DNA from: Verrucomicrobiota bacterium
Lineage (GTDB): Bacteria; Verrucomicrobiota; Verrucomicrobiia; Chthoniobacterales; Terrimicrobiaceae
Direction of reading: 5' to 3'
DNA length: 64,000 nt
NCBI GenBank assembly: GCA_026398275.1
Contig: JAPLTF010000062.1
Span: 1-64,000, forward strand
The position numbers and the translations under genes were made by a program. This document shows positions 28,435 through 37,440 of this stretch, piece by piece; within the stretch, counting starts at the first letter, position 1; each line of letters begins with the position of its first letter. Below the pieces are notes generated by a model. That model was not told the origin of the DNA. It did not search any database and was given only the letters and a program-made list of their open reading frames with translations.

Positions 28435-29316
28435 ATGTCCACGCCTCAGAATACGATCGCGATCATCTACGACTACGACCAGACGCTCTCTCCGACCTAC
28501 ATGCAGGATGAGGCCTTGTTTCCGGTCTTCGGAATCAACCCCGCCAATTTCTGGCAGCGGTGCGGCGAACTGGTGCACGGCCAGGGCTACGACAATGAGC
28601 TGGCCTACATGAAAGTCCTCCTCGATTGCCTCGAGATGGACCGCCCGACCAATGCGAAGCTCCGGGAACTCGGCGAGCGCCTGAACTTTTACAAAGGGCT
28701 CCCGGAGATGTTCGAGGAATTCCAGAGCGGCTTGCTGAGCGGCGAACACGGGGCGCACGGGATCAACGTCGAGCACTACATCGTCTCCTCGGGCTTGAAG
28801 GCGCTGATCGAGGGCAGCCGGCTGGCCCCCTATATCCGCAAGATCTTCGGATGCGAATTCGCCGTGGATGAGCGCGACAGAATCACGTTCCCGAAGCGCG
28901 TGATCAGCCACACACAGAAGACGCAGTTTCTCTTCCGCATCAACAAGGGTATGCTGGAGATGGATGAGGATGTGAACGACCACATGTCCCCGGAGCTTCG
29001 TCCGGTCCCGTTCCAGAACATGATCTATGTCGGGGACGGTCCAACGGATGTGCCATGCTTCACGGTGATGCGCAGGAACGGGGGACAGGCGATCGCGGTC
29101 TACAATCCCGATGACCCGACGCGCTCGAGCTTCAAAAAATGCTACCAGCTCTGCACGCATGCGGACCGGGTGAAAAACATCGCGCCCTCCGACTTCCGCC
29201 AGGGGAGCCACCTCAGGCTCCTGCTGGAGGAGATGGTTCAGGAAATTGCGGAGCGGATCGTGCAGCGCCGGCGGGATGACCTCGAGGCCGGCACGGTCAA
29301 AGCCCCGAAATATTGA
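28435..29316 (+). CDS. HAD-superfamily phosphatase
   Basis: 293 residues. Motif I is IYDYDQTLSP, with nucleophile D13 and general acid D15; motif IV is YVGDGPTDVPCF. A phosphoserine-phosphatase-like cap domain is likely between them (~20-130). The frame stays open far upstream, but the ATG at 28435 gives the expected MSTPQNTIAIIYDYD start. The FAH-family gene follows after 6 bp, so the pair is probably one transcript. The substrate is unknown. Confidence 0.78.
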   Translation: MSTPQNTIAIIYDYDQTLSPTYMQDEALFPVFGINPANFWQRCGELVHGQGYDNELAYMKVLLDCLEMDRPTNAKLRELGERLNFYKGLPEMFEEFQSGLLSGEHGAHGINVEHYIVSSGLKALIEGSRLAPYIRKIFGCEFAVDERDRITFPKRVISHTQKTQFLFRINKGMLEMDEDVNDHMSPELRPVPFQNMIYVGDGPTDVPCFTVMRRNGGQAIAVYNPDDPTRSSFKKCYQLCTHADRVKNIAPSDFRQGSHLRLLLEEMVQEIAERIVQRRRDDLEAGTVKAPKY

Positions 29317-29322
29317 GCGGCT

Positions 29323-30126
29323 ATGAAAATCCAAAGGTATCTCGACAAGAAGGATGAGGTGGGATTTTCCTGCCTGCTGCCGGACGGGAGTTCGGAGAAG
29401 CTGGCCGGCGGTCTGGAGAGCGGATTTTTCCGGACCGGCGAAGCCGCCGATGTCGCCAAGGTTCTCGCGCCGGTGATCCCTCCGGCGGTCTACTGCACGG
29501 GGCTGAACTACCGGAAGCACGCGGAGGAAACCGGCGCGCGCATCCCGCAGTTTCCGGTGCTGTTCATGAAGGCGGCCTCGGCGGTTCAGAACCCCGGGGA
29601 TCCGATCCTGATTCCCACGAGGCTCGCGAGCCATGAGGTGGATTATGAGTGCGAACTGGCTGTGGTGATCGGGAAGCGTGCAAAAAATGTCTCCAAAGCG
29701 GAGGCGATGGATTATGTGGCCGGCTTCACCTGCGCCAACGATGTGAGCGCACGCGACTGGCAGGTCCGGTTCGGTGGAAGCCAGTGGTGCCGCGGGAAAA
29801 CATTCGATACATTTCTGCCTCTCGGCCCATGCCTGGTGACCCCGGATGAGATCCCCGATCCCAATTCCCTCGCCATCCGCACGATCCTCAACGGGGCCAC
29901 GATGCAGGAGGAGAGCACGGCAGATATGATTTTCGACGTTCCCTCATTGATCGAATTCTTCAGTGGCAGCACGACGCTTCTCCCGGGAACGGTCATCCTC
30001 ACCGGCACGCCGAGCGGGGTCGGCATGGCCAGAAAGCCTCCCGTCTGGCTGAAGCCCGGCGACTCGGTCACCATCGAGATCGAGAAGATCGGCCGTCTCA
30101 CAAATCCCGTGGCGCTGGAGCCCTGA
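29323..30126 (+). CDS. Fumarylacetoacetate hydrolase family protein
   Basis: 267 residues. The family cleaves or isomerises beta-diketo acids with a divalent metal. Seen here: YCTGLNYRKHAEETG, the metal-ligand region HEVDYECELAVVIGK, the stretch VAGFTCANDVSARDWQ and the end TGTPSGVGMARKPPVWLKPGD. The closest known roles are 2-hydroxyhepta-2,4-diene-dioate isomerase and related catabolic steps, including sugar-acid pathways, so a link to the sugar island to the right is possible but unproven. Six bp separate it from the HAD gene. Confidence 0.85.
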   Translation: MKIQRYLDKKDEVGFSCLLPDGSSEKLAGGLESGFFRTGEAADVAKVLAPVIPPAVYCTGLNYRKHAEETGARIPQFPVLFMKAASAVQNPGDPILIPTRLASHEVDYECELAVVIGKRAKNVSKAEAMDYVAGFTCANDVSARDWQVRFGGSQWCRGKTFDTFLPLGPCLVTPDEIPDPNSLAIRTILNGATMQEESTADMIFDVPSLIEFFSGSTTLLPGTVILTGTPSGVGMARKPPVWLKPGDSVTIEIEKIGRLTNPVALEP

Positions 30127-30430
30127 TCTTAACTTGTAAGCCCCGTCCGCAAGGCGGTGAACCGTGCGTGGTCGAAAAAGTCCGTCTGCACGCGGGGACA
30201 GGCTTTTCTGAATCGAAAGAAGGATCAGGGAGAAACTGCAACATCTTCTGGACCTCTAAACGGATCGTCTGATTGCGGCCAATCCGGGCAAATACCATTC
30301 CATCCCGCGCGAGATTATTCCCGGGTAAGATTGCTATGTTGAGATAGGTATTGCAGCATGACGCGAAACGGGATACTTGAGCCATCCGATTAATGAATCG
30401 AGTCCGCGCCTGTCCCTTCTTCGTCATTTC
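30127..30430. other. Intergenic region before the AraC-family gene
   Basis: About 300 bp with no gene. I see no clear copy of the direct-repeat operator found elsewhere in the island, so the regulator may not control itself through it. A possible start of transcription could lie near TTGAGATAGG (30334), but no convincing -35/-10 pair stands out. Confidence 0.3.
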
Positions 30431-31372
30431 ATGAACCGCCCAGAGCGAACAGTCAGTAACCGGATCAACAAAGCCGATTATCTGCTGCGGCGCGTGGCGC
30501 GGCTGCACATGCTGCGCTGGGCGGACCTGCCGAAAGGCCACACCCCTCCCTTGGCGGTCGTGCGTGCGACCGATCACCCGGCGTATCCGTCCCATCGCCA
30601 CGAGTTTTGGGAGATCGTGATCGTGACCAGCGGCAGCGGCCTGATGGCGTTCGGGCCCAAGACGCTGCCGATCCGGGCGGGTGACGTTTTCGTGATCGCC
30701 CGCGACCAGAAGCACGCCTACCAGGAAACATCCTCCCTGGACGTCGTCAACATCGCGTTTGACCCGGCTTACATCGGATCCCTCCACCCCCTGCTCGATG
30801 ACTGGATGAGCCACGACGCGCTGTTTGAGGTGGGGCCGCGATGGAAGCCCGGGGAGACACCCGGGGAATGCCTGCACCTTGGATCCTCCGAGTTTGCAAG
30901 GGCGATGGACCTGGTGCAGCGCATGGAAGCCGAGCTGGGGAACCTCAGCGCGGAGGCGCGTGTCGCGGTGTGCGCCTATTTCCTGCTTTTGATCACGCTG
31001 CTGCGGCGGCACTGCCTGCCCTGGACGCCTCCGGGCGGCGCCGCGCCCGACATCAGGATCGGCCGCGCGCTGGAGTTCATCAATGCGCACTTCGCCGAGC
31101 CGATCACAATTGACGACATCGCCGCGCGCAGTCACGTGTCGCGACGGCACTTTTTCCGGCTTTTCGAGAAGGCGGTCGGCGTGAGGCCGATGGAATACCT
31201 CAAGAAAGTGCGGCTGAACAAAGCGGCTTCGATGCTTCTGACCACCAACGCCAACGTCACCGAGGCGGCGTTCGCCTGCGGGTTCGGCGACAGCAATTAC
31301 TTCAGCGCCCTTTACCACAAGGAATTCGGCATTTCACCCAGCCAGTTCAAGCGCGACGGGCAGGTCGGCTGA
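30431..31372 (+). CDS. AraC-family transcriptional regulator
   Basis: 313 residues from the ATG at 30431; a TTG at 30377 would add 18 residues. An N-terminal cupin-like sugar-sensing domain (SHRHEFWEIVIVTSGSGLM, ~45-170) is joined to two helix-turn-helix motifs in the last 100 residues: TIDDIAARSHVSRRHFFRLFEKAVG and NVTEAAFACGFGDSNYFSALYHKEFGISPSQF. Such proteins usually activate sugar-use genes and bind tandem half-sites 21 bp apart. Direct repeats of exactly that kind precede several genes in the island to the right, so this is the best candidate for their regulator. The inducer is not known. Confidence 0.9.
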   Translation: MNRPERTVSNRINKADYLLRRVARLHMLRWADLPKGHTPPLAVVRATDHPAYPSHRHEFWEIVIVTSGSGLMAFGPKTLPIRAGDVFVIARDQKHAYQETSSLDVVNIAFDPAYIGSLHPLLDDWMSHDALFEVGPRWKPGETPGECLHLGSSEFARAMDLVQRMEAELGNLSAEARVAVCAYFLLLITLLRRHCLPWTPPGGAAPDIRIGRALEFINAHFAEPITIDDIAARSHVSRRHFFRLFEKAVGVRPMEYLKKVRLNKAASMLLTTNANVTEAAFACGFGDSNYFSALYHKEFGISPSQFKRDGQVG

Positions 31373-31589
31373 AGACCGGCGTTGATTTCAAGATTTTTGG
31401 CTTGCCGGTCAAGGTGCGGGAAATGCGCAGGATACCAGCTTGGCGGGGCAAAATCCCTCGTCGCAGCCGATGCCAATCAGAATGCACGGACAGTCACCAT
31501 TCAAGGAATTCAGATCCCTTATGCCCGGCAAATCGGCCTTCCCCGATGGTGTCCGGCACACCCGACCGATGGCATTATCGCACGGATTT

Positions 31590-31617
31590 ACGGCGCGATT
31601 TTCAAGGTGTCTGGCTG
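31590..31617 (+). promoter_or_regulatory. Weak copy of the 21-bp direct-repeat operator
   Basis: ACGGCGC (31590-31596) and CTGGCTG (31611-31617) are 21 bp apart and end 45 nt before the WbsX-like start. The first half fits the consensus well (6 of 7), the second poorly (4 of 7). It was found by looking at the expected position, so the support is limited. Confidence 0.3.
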
Positions 31618-31662
31618 CGGGTTCCGGTAGGTTGGGGGCGTGAGTAAACCAAAAATAAGCGA

Positions 31663-32847
31663 ATGAACAAATTCCACACATCCAAGGATCGCACGCGGGT
31701 CGGCTGTTACTATTTCCCGAATTACCACGTTGATCCCCGCAACGAGAAGGTCCATGGTCCCGGCTGGACCGAGTGGCAGCTGGTCAAACTCGCGATGCCC
31801 CGCTTCCCGGATCACCAGCAGCCGAAGGTCCCGCTCTGGGGTCACGAGGACGAGGCGGATCCTTCGGTCATGGAACGGAAGATCGGCGCGGCGGCCGACC
31901 ACGGCATCGATCACTTCATCTTCGACTGGTATCACTACGAGGACGGCCCGTATCTGGAGCGCTGCCTGGAACAGGGATTCCTCAAGGCGGCCAATGTGGA
32001 CCGGATCGAGTTCGGCCTGATGTGGGCGAACCACGACTGGATCAACATCCACCCGATGAGCCGCAGCTTCGGCAAGGAGTTGCTCTATCCGGGGCAGGTC
32101 TCCCCGCGAATGTTCCGCACCATCACGGACCTCATCATCGACCGTTACTTTTCCCATCCCTCCTATCTCCTGGTGGAAGGCTGTCCCTATTTCTCCGTCT
32201 ATGACCTGGCAAAATTCATCGCCATCCACGGATCGGTGGATGCCACGCGGAAGGCGATCGACGGTTTCCGCGAGCGGGTGCGCGCGGCCGGCTTCCCCGA
32301 CCTGCATTTCAACGCGGTGGCCTGGGGCCAGCCGGTGCTGCCGGGCGAGCTGGTGATCAAAAACCTGCCGGAACTCATCGCCGCGCTCGGCTTCGACAGC
32401 GTGACCAGCTATGTCTGGATCCACCATGTCGCGCTGAACAAGTCCCCCTTTACGCCCTTCGACGAGGTGCTGGCCAAGTATCTCCAGACGTGGAACCGCA
32501 TGGAGGAGGAATACGACATCCCGTATTTTCCCAACATCACCATGGGCTGGGACAACTCGCCGCGGACGTTGCAGTCGGATGTGTGGGAGCCTCTGCCGGA
32601 ATCGACCTTTTCCAATTGCATCGGCGGCAACACCCCCGAGGCCTTCCGCCGGGCGCTGGAGATTTACCGCGATCGGTTGAGCTGCCGCCCGGGCCCGAAC
32701 TTCATGAGCATCAACGCATGGAATGAATGGACCGAAGGCAGCTACATCGAGCCGGACACGAAGAACGGCATGGGTTACCTGGAAGCGATCGCGAAGGTCT
32801 TCGGATCCGTTGCCAGCCCGGTGCGGCGTGCGCTGGCGATCTCGTGA
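31663..32847 (+). CDS. WbsX-like (GH99-related) glycan-active protein
   Basis: 394 residues, no signal peptide. CYYFPNYHVDP at the start and MSINAWNEWTEGSYIEPD at the end are the marks of the WbsX (PF14307) group, which shares the GH99/GH71 barrel fold; members are annotated as glycosyltransferases but several probably hydrolyse glycans. HFIFDWYHYEDGPYLERCLE and GLMWANHDWIN lie in the expected barrel strands. It is the first enzyme gene after the AraC regulator and is followed 29 bp later by a GH71/GH99-like gene, so it likely heads the operon. Confidence 0.78.
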   Translation: MNKFHTSKDRTRVGCYYFPNYHVDPRNEKVHGPGWTEWQLVKLAMPRFPDHQQPKVPLWGHEDEADPSVMERKIGAAADHGIDHFIFDWYHYEDGPYLERCLEQGFLKAANVDRIEFGLMWANHDWINIHPMSRSFGKELLYPGQVSPRMFRTITDLIIDRYFSHPSYLLVEGCPYFSVYDLAKFIAIHGSVDATRKAIDGFRERVRAAGFPDLHFNAVAWGQPVLPGELVIKNLPELIAALGFDSVTSYVWIHHVALNKSPFTPFDEVLAKYLQTWNRMEEEYDIPYFPNITMGWDNSPRTLQSDVWEPLPESTFSNCIGGNTPEAFRRALEIYRDRLSCRPGPNFMSINAWNEWTEGSYIEPDTKNGMGYLEAIAKVFGSVASPVRRALAIS

Positions 32848-32876
32848 AGAGGAAGCGAGAGAGGCGACCCAATTTT

Positions 32877-34799
32877 ATGAAACATGCAATGGAATCCCGG
32901 CCGATCCGCCGGGCTATGTTGATCTTTTCCGCCGTCATTGCGATGGCTGCGCGGGGAAGTGCCCAGGATGCCGCGGACGGGGCCGCGAAGCCAGAGTCGA
33001 TCAACGAGGGCGTCCCGTGGCCCGCGACCGACGCGCTGGGGCGCGAGCTTCCGCTCACTGCGGAAGTCGGGCCGCCGAAAAAGGACCGGTTTATGGGGAT
33101 CTTTTACCTTTCATGGACCGGCGACGAATTCAGCTACGGCCCTTACGACGTGACGAAGATCCTGGCCGAGCAGCCCGACATGGAGACGGCCCCGAGCTTC
33201 CGCCACTCGGGACCGAAGACCTGGCACATGGCGCACTGGGGCGAACCGCTGTTTGGCTACTACAAGCTGACGGACCCGTGGGTCATCCGCCGCCACATGC
33301 ACCTGCTGGCCGATGCCGGGGTTGACACCCTCGTGATGGACGCGACCAATGGCGACATCTACGAGGACATGCTCAACCAGTTCCTGCCCGTGCTGCTGCA
33401 AATCCGCAAGGAGGGCGGGCGCACCCCGCGGATCTGTTTCATGCTCAACACGGACATGGGCAACATGGCCAGGCAACTGTTGGAAAAGTTCTACCGTCCG
33501 GGGCGCTTCAATGATCTGTGGTTCCACTGGGAGGGGAAACCGCTGATGCTCTGCGACCCCGCAGCGGCTGGCCCGGAAGTCAGGGACTATTTCACCCTGC
33601 GCACCGCCTTCTGGCCCGGCAGTCCTCCCTACAAGAACACGCCCTACGCGTGGCACTGGGAGTCCGTTTACCCGCAGGCCTACGGTTTCACCACGGATCC
33701 CAATGTGGCCGAGCAGATCAACGTCTCGCCCGCGCAAAACATGAACTGGGAGACCGGAGCCTGCGAACTGATGCACACCGGCAAGGCGCGCGGACGCGGT
33801 TTCCACGGCGGCAAGCAGGACCCGTCCATCGAAGCCATCCAGCGCGGGCTCAATTTTCAGGAGCAGTGGGACCGCGCGCTCAAGGTTGACCCGAAGTTCG
33901 TCATGATCACTTCCTGGAACGAGTGGATTGCCGGGCTCACGCATTCCATGCGCTCCGGCTGGGTGCAATGCGACTCGTTCAACGAGGAGTTCAGCCGCGA
34001 CATCGAGCCGATGAAAGGAGGCTTCGGGGATAATTTCTACTACCAGGCCATCGCCAACATCCGGCGCTACAAGGGCGTGCCGGAAATCCCTGTTGCCGGC
34101 TCGTTCACGCCGGGCGGCCAGAAGAGGGTCATCGACATCGACGGATCCTTCGACCAGTGGAAAGAGGTGGCTCCGGAATACCAGGGGCACGCGGGCAATA
34201 CGATCCCGCGCGATCACGACGGGTTCGGCCGCGCGCCGAAGACCCGGATCACCGTCCCGAGCCCGGCCTTCGAGGGCAACGGGGCCACCTGGCGCGGGCA
34301 GGATGGGCCGCGCTACACCAACAAAACGGGCCGCAACAGCCTGCTTTGCATGAAGGTGTGCCGCGACCACAACAACGTCTACTTCTATGTGCGGACGGAA
34401 AAACCGATCACGCCCTCAACCGACCCGAACTGGATGACGCTGCTCATCCGCACCGGGAACCCGGCCAATCACACCTGGAACGGATACGACTTCATCGTCA
34501 ACCGTGTCCCTCCGGGCAAAGGCGGCGCGCTGCTGGAAAAAAACAACGGCGGCTGGAATTGGCTGCGGGCGGCGGACGTCAGGTTCAGGGTTGAAGGCAA
34601 CGAGATGCAGATGGCCGTGCCGCGCTCGGCAATGTTCAAAATGTCGGAAACCCGCAACGAGCGGCTGACGGCTGACCCGCTGACCTTCGACTTCAAGTGG
34701 CTGGACAACATCAAAATGCCGGACGACCTTTCGGTGCTTTACACTGATGGAGACACCGCGCCGCTCGGGCGTTTCCGGTTTCGTTACATTACCAAATAA
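32877..34799 (+). CDS. Secreted GH71/GH99-like glycoside hydrolase with C-terminal beta-sandwich (copy 1)
   Basis: 640 residues with a signal peptide (RRAMLIFSAVIAMAARGSAQ). The barrel part (~65-410) has DRFMGIFYLSWTGDEFSYGPYD, the strand AGVDTLVMDATNG and the end FVMITSWNEWIAG. The SWNEW motif is shared with the GH99/WbsX group. Residues ~425-640 form a beta-sandwich starting VIDIDGSFDQWKEV, like CBM9/DOMON carbohydrate-binding modules. A close paralogue lies at 35591-37438 and is alike over the whole length, so this is a tandem duplication with one small gene between. The ATG at 32877 is chosen because it precedes the signal peptide. The exact activity is unknown. Confidence 0.72.
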   Translation: MKHAMESRPIRRAMLIFSAVIAMAARGSAQDAADGAAKPESINEGVPWPATDALGRELPLTAEVGPPKKDRFMGIFYLSWTGDEFSYGPYDVTKILAEQPDMETAPSFRHSGPKTWHMAHWGEPLFGYYKLTDPWVIRRHMHLLADAGVDTLVMDATNGDIYEDMLNQFLPVLLQIRKEGGRTPRICFMLNTDMGNMARQLLEKFYRPGRFNDLWFHWEGKPLMLCDPAAAGPEVRDYFTLRTAFWPGSPPYKNTPYAWHWESVYPQAYGFTTDPNVAEQINVSPAQNMNWETGACELMHTGKARGRGFHGGKQDPSIEAIQRGLNFQEQWDRALKVDPKFVMITSWNEWIAGLTHSMRSGWVQCDSFNEEFSRDIEPMKGGFGDNFYYQAIANIRRYKGVPEIPVAGSFTPGGQKRVIDIDGSFDQWKEVAPEYQGHAGNTIPRDHDGFGRAPKTRITVPSPAFEGNGATWRGQDGPRYTNKTGRNSLLCMKVCRDHNNVYFYVRTEKPITPSTDPNWMTLLIRTGNPANHTWNGYDFIVNRVPPGKGGALLEKNNGGWNWLRAADVRFRVEGNEMQMAVPRSAMFKMSETRNERLTADPLTFDFKWLDNIKMPDDLSVLYTDGDTAPLGRFRFRYITK

Positions 34800-34853
34800 A
34801 TTACCAATTCAGAGCTTATGCGAAGCGGGCTCGCCTTTTGTTTCAACCCTTTT

Positions 34854-35489
34854 ATGAACATCACCAAACCGATTCTTGCCCTGTTGGCCGCGTTGGTCGT
34901 TCCTTTCTCCGCATCCCACGGACAGATCGCGAGCACGGCGTTGGATTTTTCCTCTCCGCTCCCCTGGGGCTATGGCTCCTGTCAAATGCGATGGGACCAA
35001 AGCCCCTCCTCCATCAGGTCCAGGGGCGACGATGGCATGTCGAAGAAGTGCGGGGACCACTTCGCGGTGATCGACGCGGGATTGTGGACGCCCATGGGCG
35101 ACGTTCCCTACATCCGCAGTCTGGTCAGCCAGACGATTTGGCCCGTCGGCACAATCGGGCCGAAGGACGTGGGCAAGACGGTCAAGTTCAGCGCTCTCTT
35201 CGGATGGCAAGGCGGCGAGCCGGCACGTGTGCAAGACATTTTCGTTGCGAGGCACACCGGGTTTTTAGTCGGTGACAAGGGTGTTGCGCCTCTCGATGGT
35301 CAGCAGGAATTCGCCTTCGAGTCCGTGAACGAAAAGGACTGGGGCGAGGTTTCTTCCACCTACACGATCAGGCCGGAGGACGCGGGCGAGGAACTCAAGA
35401 TCGTGGTGACAGTGCTTTCCAAGCAGGAAATGGGCGAAGGTCTTCCCGTGATCGCGACTTCCGACTGGAAGATCACCGTTTCCGACTGA
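34854..35489 (+). CDS. Small secreted protein, island-specific family (copy 1)
   Basis: 211 residues with a signal peptide (MNITKPILALLAALVVPFSASHG). The rest looks all-beta. Shared with the genes at 52726-53385 and 39158-39423 are DFSSPLPWG, DVGKTVKFSALFGWQGGE and the C-terminal VIATSDWKITV. I know no function; a glycan-binding or scaffold role is a guess from the context. An ATG at 34818 is also in frame, but 34854 begins the signal peptide. It lies between the two paralogous GH71/GH99-like genes. Confidence 0.6.
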   Translation: MNITKPILALLAALVVPFSASHGQIASTALDFSSPLPWGYGSCQMRWDQSPSSIRSRGDDGMSKKCGDHFAVIDAGLWTPMGDVPYIRSLVSQTIWPVGTIGPKDVGKTVKFSALFGWQGGEPARVQDIFVARHTGFLVGDKGVAPLDGQQEFAFESVNEKDWGEVSSTYTIRPEDAGEELKIVVTVLSKQEMGEGLPVIATSDWKITVSD

Positions 35490-35518
35490 GCATGATCCGC
35501 CTCCGGCGAGGCTGCTTC

Positions 35519-35546
35519 ATGTCGCCCCGGCACAGACAATTGGCAC
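35519..35546 (+). promoter_or_regulatory. Direct-repeat operator candidate (site E)
   Basis: Half-sites ATGTCGC (35519-35525) and TTGGCAC (35540-35546) are 21 bp apart. The second ends exactly 44 nt before the ATG of the GH71/GH99-like copy 2, as at sites A, B and D. A CTAAGG lies where a -10 element would be expected. The spacing fits an AraC-type activator. Confidence 0.6.
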
Positions 35547-35590
35547 CATTGTCGTGGCGTTGGCCGCAGCAGCACTGCTAAGGTTCAACG

Positions 35591-37438
35591 ATGCCCGGTC
35601 ATCAATCTCTCAAGCAACGCCTGTCTGCTTTGGCGGCATGCGTGCTGGCCACATCGCCGCTCCTCGGCTCCCCGGATTCCATCAACCCCGGCTTGCCCTG
35701 GCCGGCGACCGATGCGCTGGGTCGCGAGCTTCCGCTGGCCGCCGAAGTCGGGCCGCCGAAGAAAGACCGGTTCGTCGGGATTTACTACGTCGGCTGGACC
35801 GGCGACGAATACAGTTATGAGCCTTATGATGTGACGAAAATTTTGGCTGAGTATCCCGACGCACCAAAGGCCCCGAATTTTCCGCACCGGGGGCCGAAGA
35901 CGTGGCACCTGGTGCATTGGGGTGAGCCGCTTTTCGGTTATTACAAACTCACCGACCCATGGGTCATCCGTCGACACATGAAACTGCTTTCCGATGCTGG
36001 GGTGGACACGCTGGCCCTCGACGCCAGCAACGGCGAGATCTACGAGGACATTTACCGCCAACTGCTCACCGTCATGGACCAGATCCGCAAGGAAGGCGGG
36101 CACCCGCCGAAATTCTTTTTCTTTGCGTCGCACGCCGTCGGAAAAACCTCGACGGAGTTGCTGGAGAAGTTCTACAAGCCGGGGCACTTCCGGGATCTCT
36201 GGTTCATGTGGGACGGCAAGCCGTTGCTGATGGGCATGAGCAATCCTGATCCAGAGGTGAAGGAGTTTTTTACCATTCGGGAAGCGGCCTGGCCGGGTAG
36301 GCCGCCATACAAAAACACCCCCTACGCCTGGCATTGGGAGAACGCCTATCCCCAGACATACGGTTTCACCGAGGACCCCAACGTGGCCGAGCAAATGAAT
36401 GTCTCGCCCGCGCAGAACATGCACTGGCAGACGGGCGCGCTCGAAATGATGCAGACCGGCGAGGCGCGCGGGCGCGGGTTCCACCAGGGCGCGAAAGACC
36501 CGTCCCTCGACGCCATCCAGCGCGGGCTCAACTTCCAGGAACAATGGGACCGCGCGCTCAAGCTCGATCCGAAGTTCATCATGATCACCTCCTGGAATGA
36601 ATGGCTCGCCGGACTGGGCGATTCTTTCCAGGTGCACTACGCGCTGTGCGACATGTTCAACGAGGAATTCAGCCGCGACATCGAGCCGCTCAAGGGCGGG
36701 TTCGGGGATAACTATTACTACCAGGCCATCGCCAACATCCGCCGCTACAAGGGCGTTCCGGAAATCCCCGAAGTCACAGTGCCCAAAACGATCGACATCG
36801 CCGGGTCCTTCGACCAGTGGAACGACGTCGGCCCGGATTTCCAGGGGCACACGGGCAACACCATCCACCGCGACCATGACGGGTGGGGCCGCGCGCCGAA
36901 AACCCGCGTCACCCCGTCCACCCCGCCTTTCAAGGGCGACGGAAAAATCTGGCGCGGGCAGGACGGCCCGCGTTACGTCAACAAAACGGGCCGCAACAGC
37001 CTGCTGTCGATGAAAGTGGCCCGCGACAAGGATTACCTCTACTTCTACGTGCGGACGGAAAAGCCGATCACGCCGCAGGCCGACCCGAACTGGATGACGC
37101 TCCTCATCCGCACCGGCGACCCGACCCATCACACCTGGAGCGGCTACGATTACATCATCAACCGCGTCCCGCCGGGCAAGGCCGGCGCCGTGTTGGAGAA
37201 GAACAACGGCGGCCGGAATTGGCTGAAGGCGGCGGACATCATGTTCCGGGTGGAAGGCAATCAGATGCAAATGGCCGTGCCGCGTCTTGTCCTCGGTCTA
37301 ACAGGCGATCCGGTTCAGTTCGATTTCAAGTGGTTGGACAACATCGCGCTCCCGCTGCCGGACGACCTGTCGGTGTTCTACACCGACGGCGACACCGCGC
37401 CGCTCGGGCGGTTCCGATTCCGTTATATCACCAAGTAA
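35591..37438 (+). CDS. Secreted GH71/GH99-like glycoside hydrolase with C-terminal beta-sandwich (copy 2)
   Basis: 615 residues, paralogue of the gene at 32877. Signal peptide near residues 1-25 (SALAACVLATSPLLGS). The barrel motifs match copy 1: DRFVGIYYVGWTGDEYSYEPYD, AGVDTLALDASNG and FIMITSWNEWLAG, then the beta-sandwich starting TIDIAGSFDQWNDV. The C-terminal end GDTAPLGRFRFRYITK is identical to that of copy 1. It has its own operator candidate 44 nt upstream. The sulfatase gene starts 2 bp after its stop, so the two are one operon, which suggests joint action on a sulfated glycan. Confidence 0.72.
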   Translation: MPGHQSLKQRLSALAACVLATSPLLGSPDSINPGLPWPATDALGRELPLAAEVGPPKKDRFVGIYYVGWTGDEYSYEPYDVTKILAEYPDAPKAPNFPHRGPKTWHLVHWGEPLFGYYKLTDPWVIRRHMKLLSDAGVDTLALDASNGEIYEDIYRQLLTVMDQIRKEGGHPPKFFFFASHAVGKTSTELLEKFYKPGHFRDLWFMWDGKPLLMGMSNPDPEVKEFFTIREAAWPGRPPYKNTPYAWHWENAYPQTYGFTEDPNVAEQMNVSPAQNMHWQTGALEMMQTGEARGRGFHQGAKDPSLDAIQRGLNFQEQWDRALKLDPKFIMITSWNEWLAGLGDSFQVHYALCDMFNEEFSRDIEPLKGGFGDNYYYQAIANIRRYKGVPEIPEVTVPKTIDIAGSFDQWNDVGPDFQGHTGNTIHRDHDGWGRAPKTRVTPSTPPFKGDGKIWRGQDGPRYVNKTGRNSLLSMKVARDKDYLYFYVRTEKPITPQADPNWMTLLIRTGDPTHHTWSGYDYIINRVPPGKAGAVLEKNNGGRNWLKAADIMFRVEGNQMQMAVPRLVLGLTGDPVQFDFKWLDNIALPLPDDLSVFYTDGDTAPLGRFRFRYITK

Positions 37439-37440
37439 CT

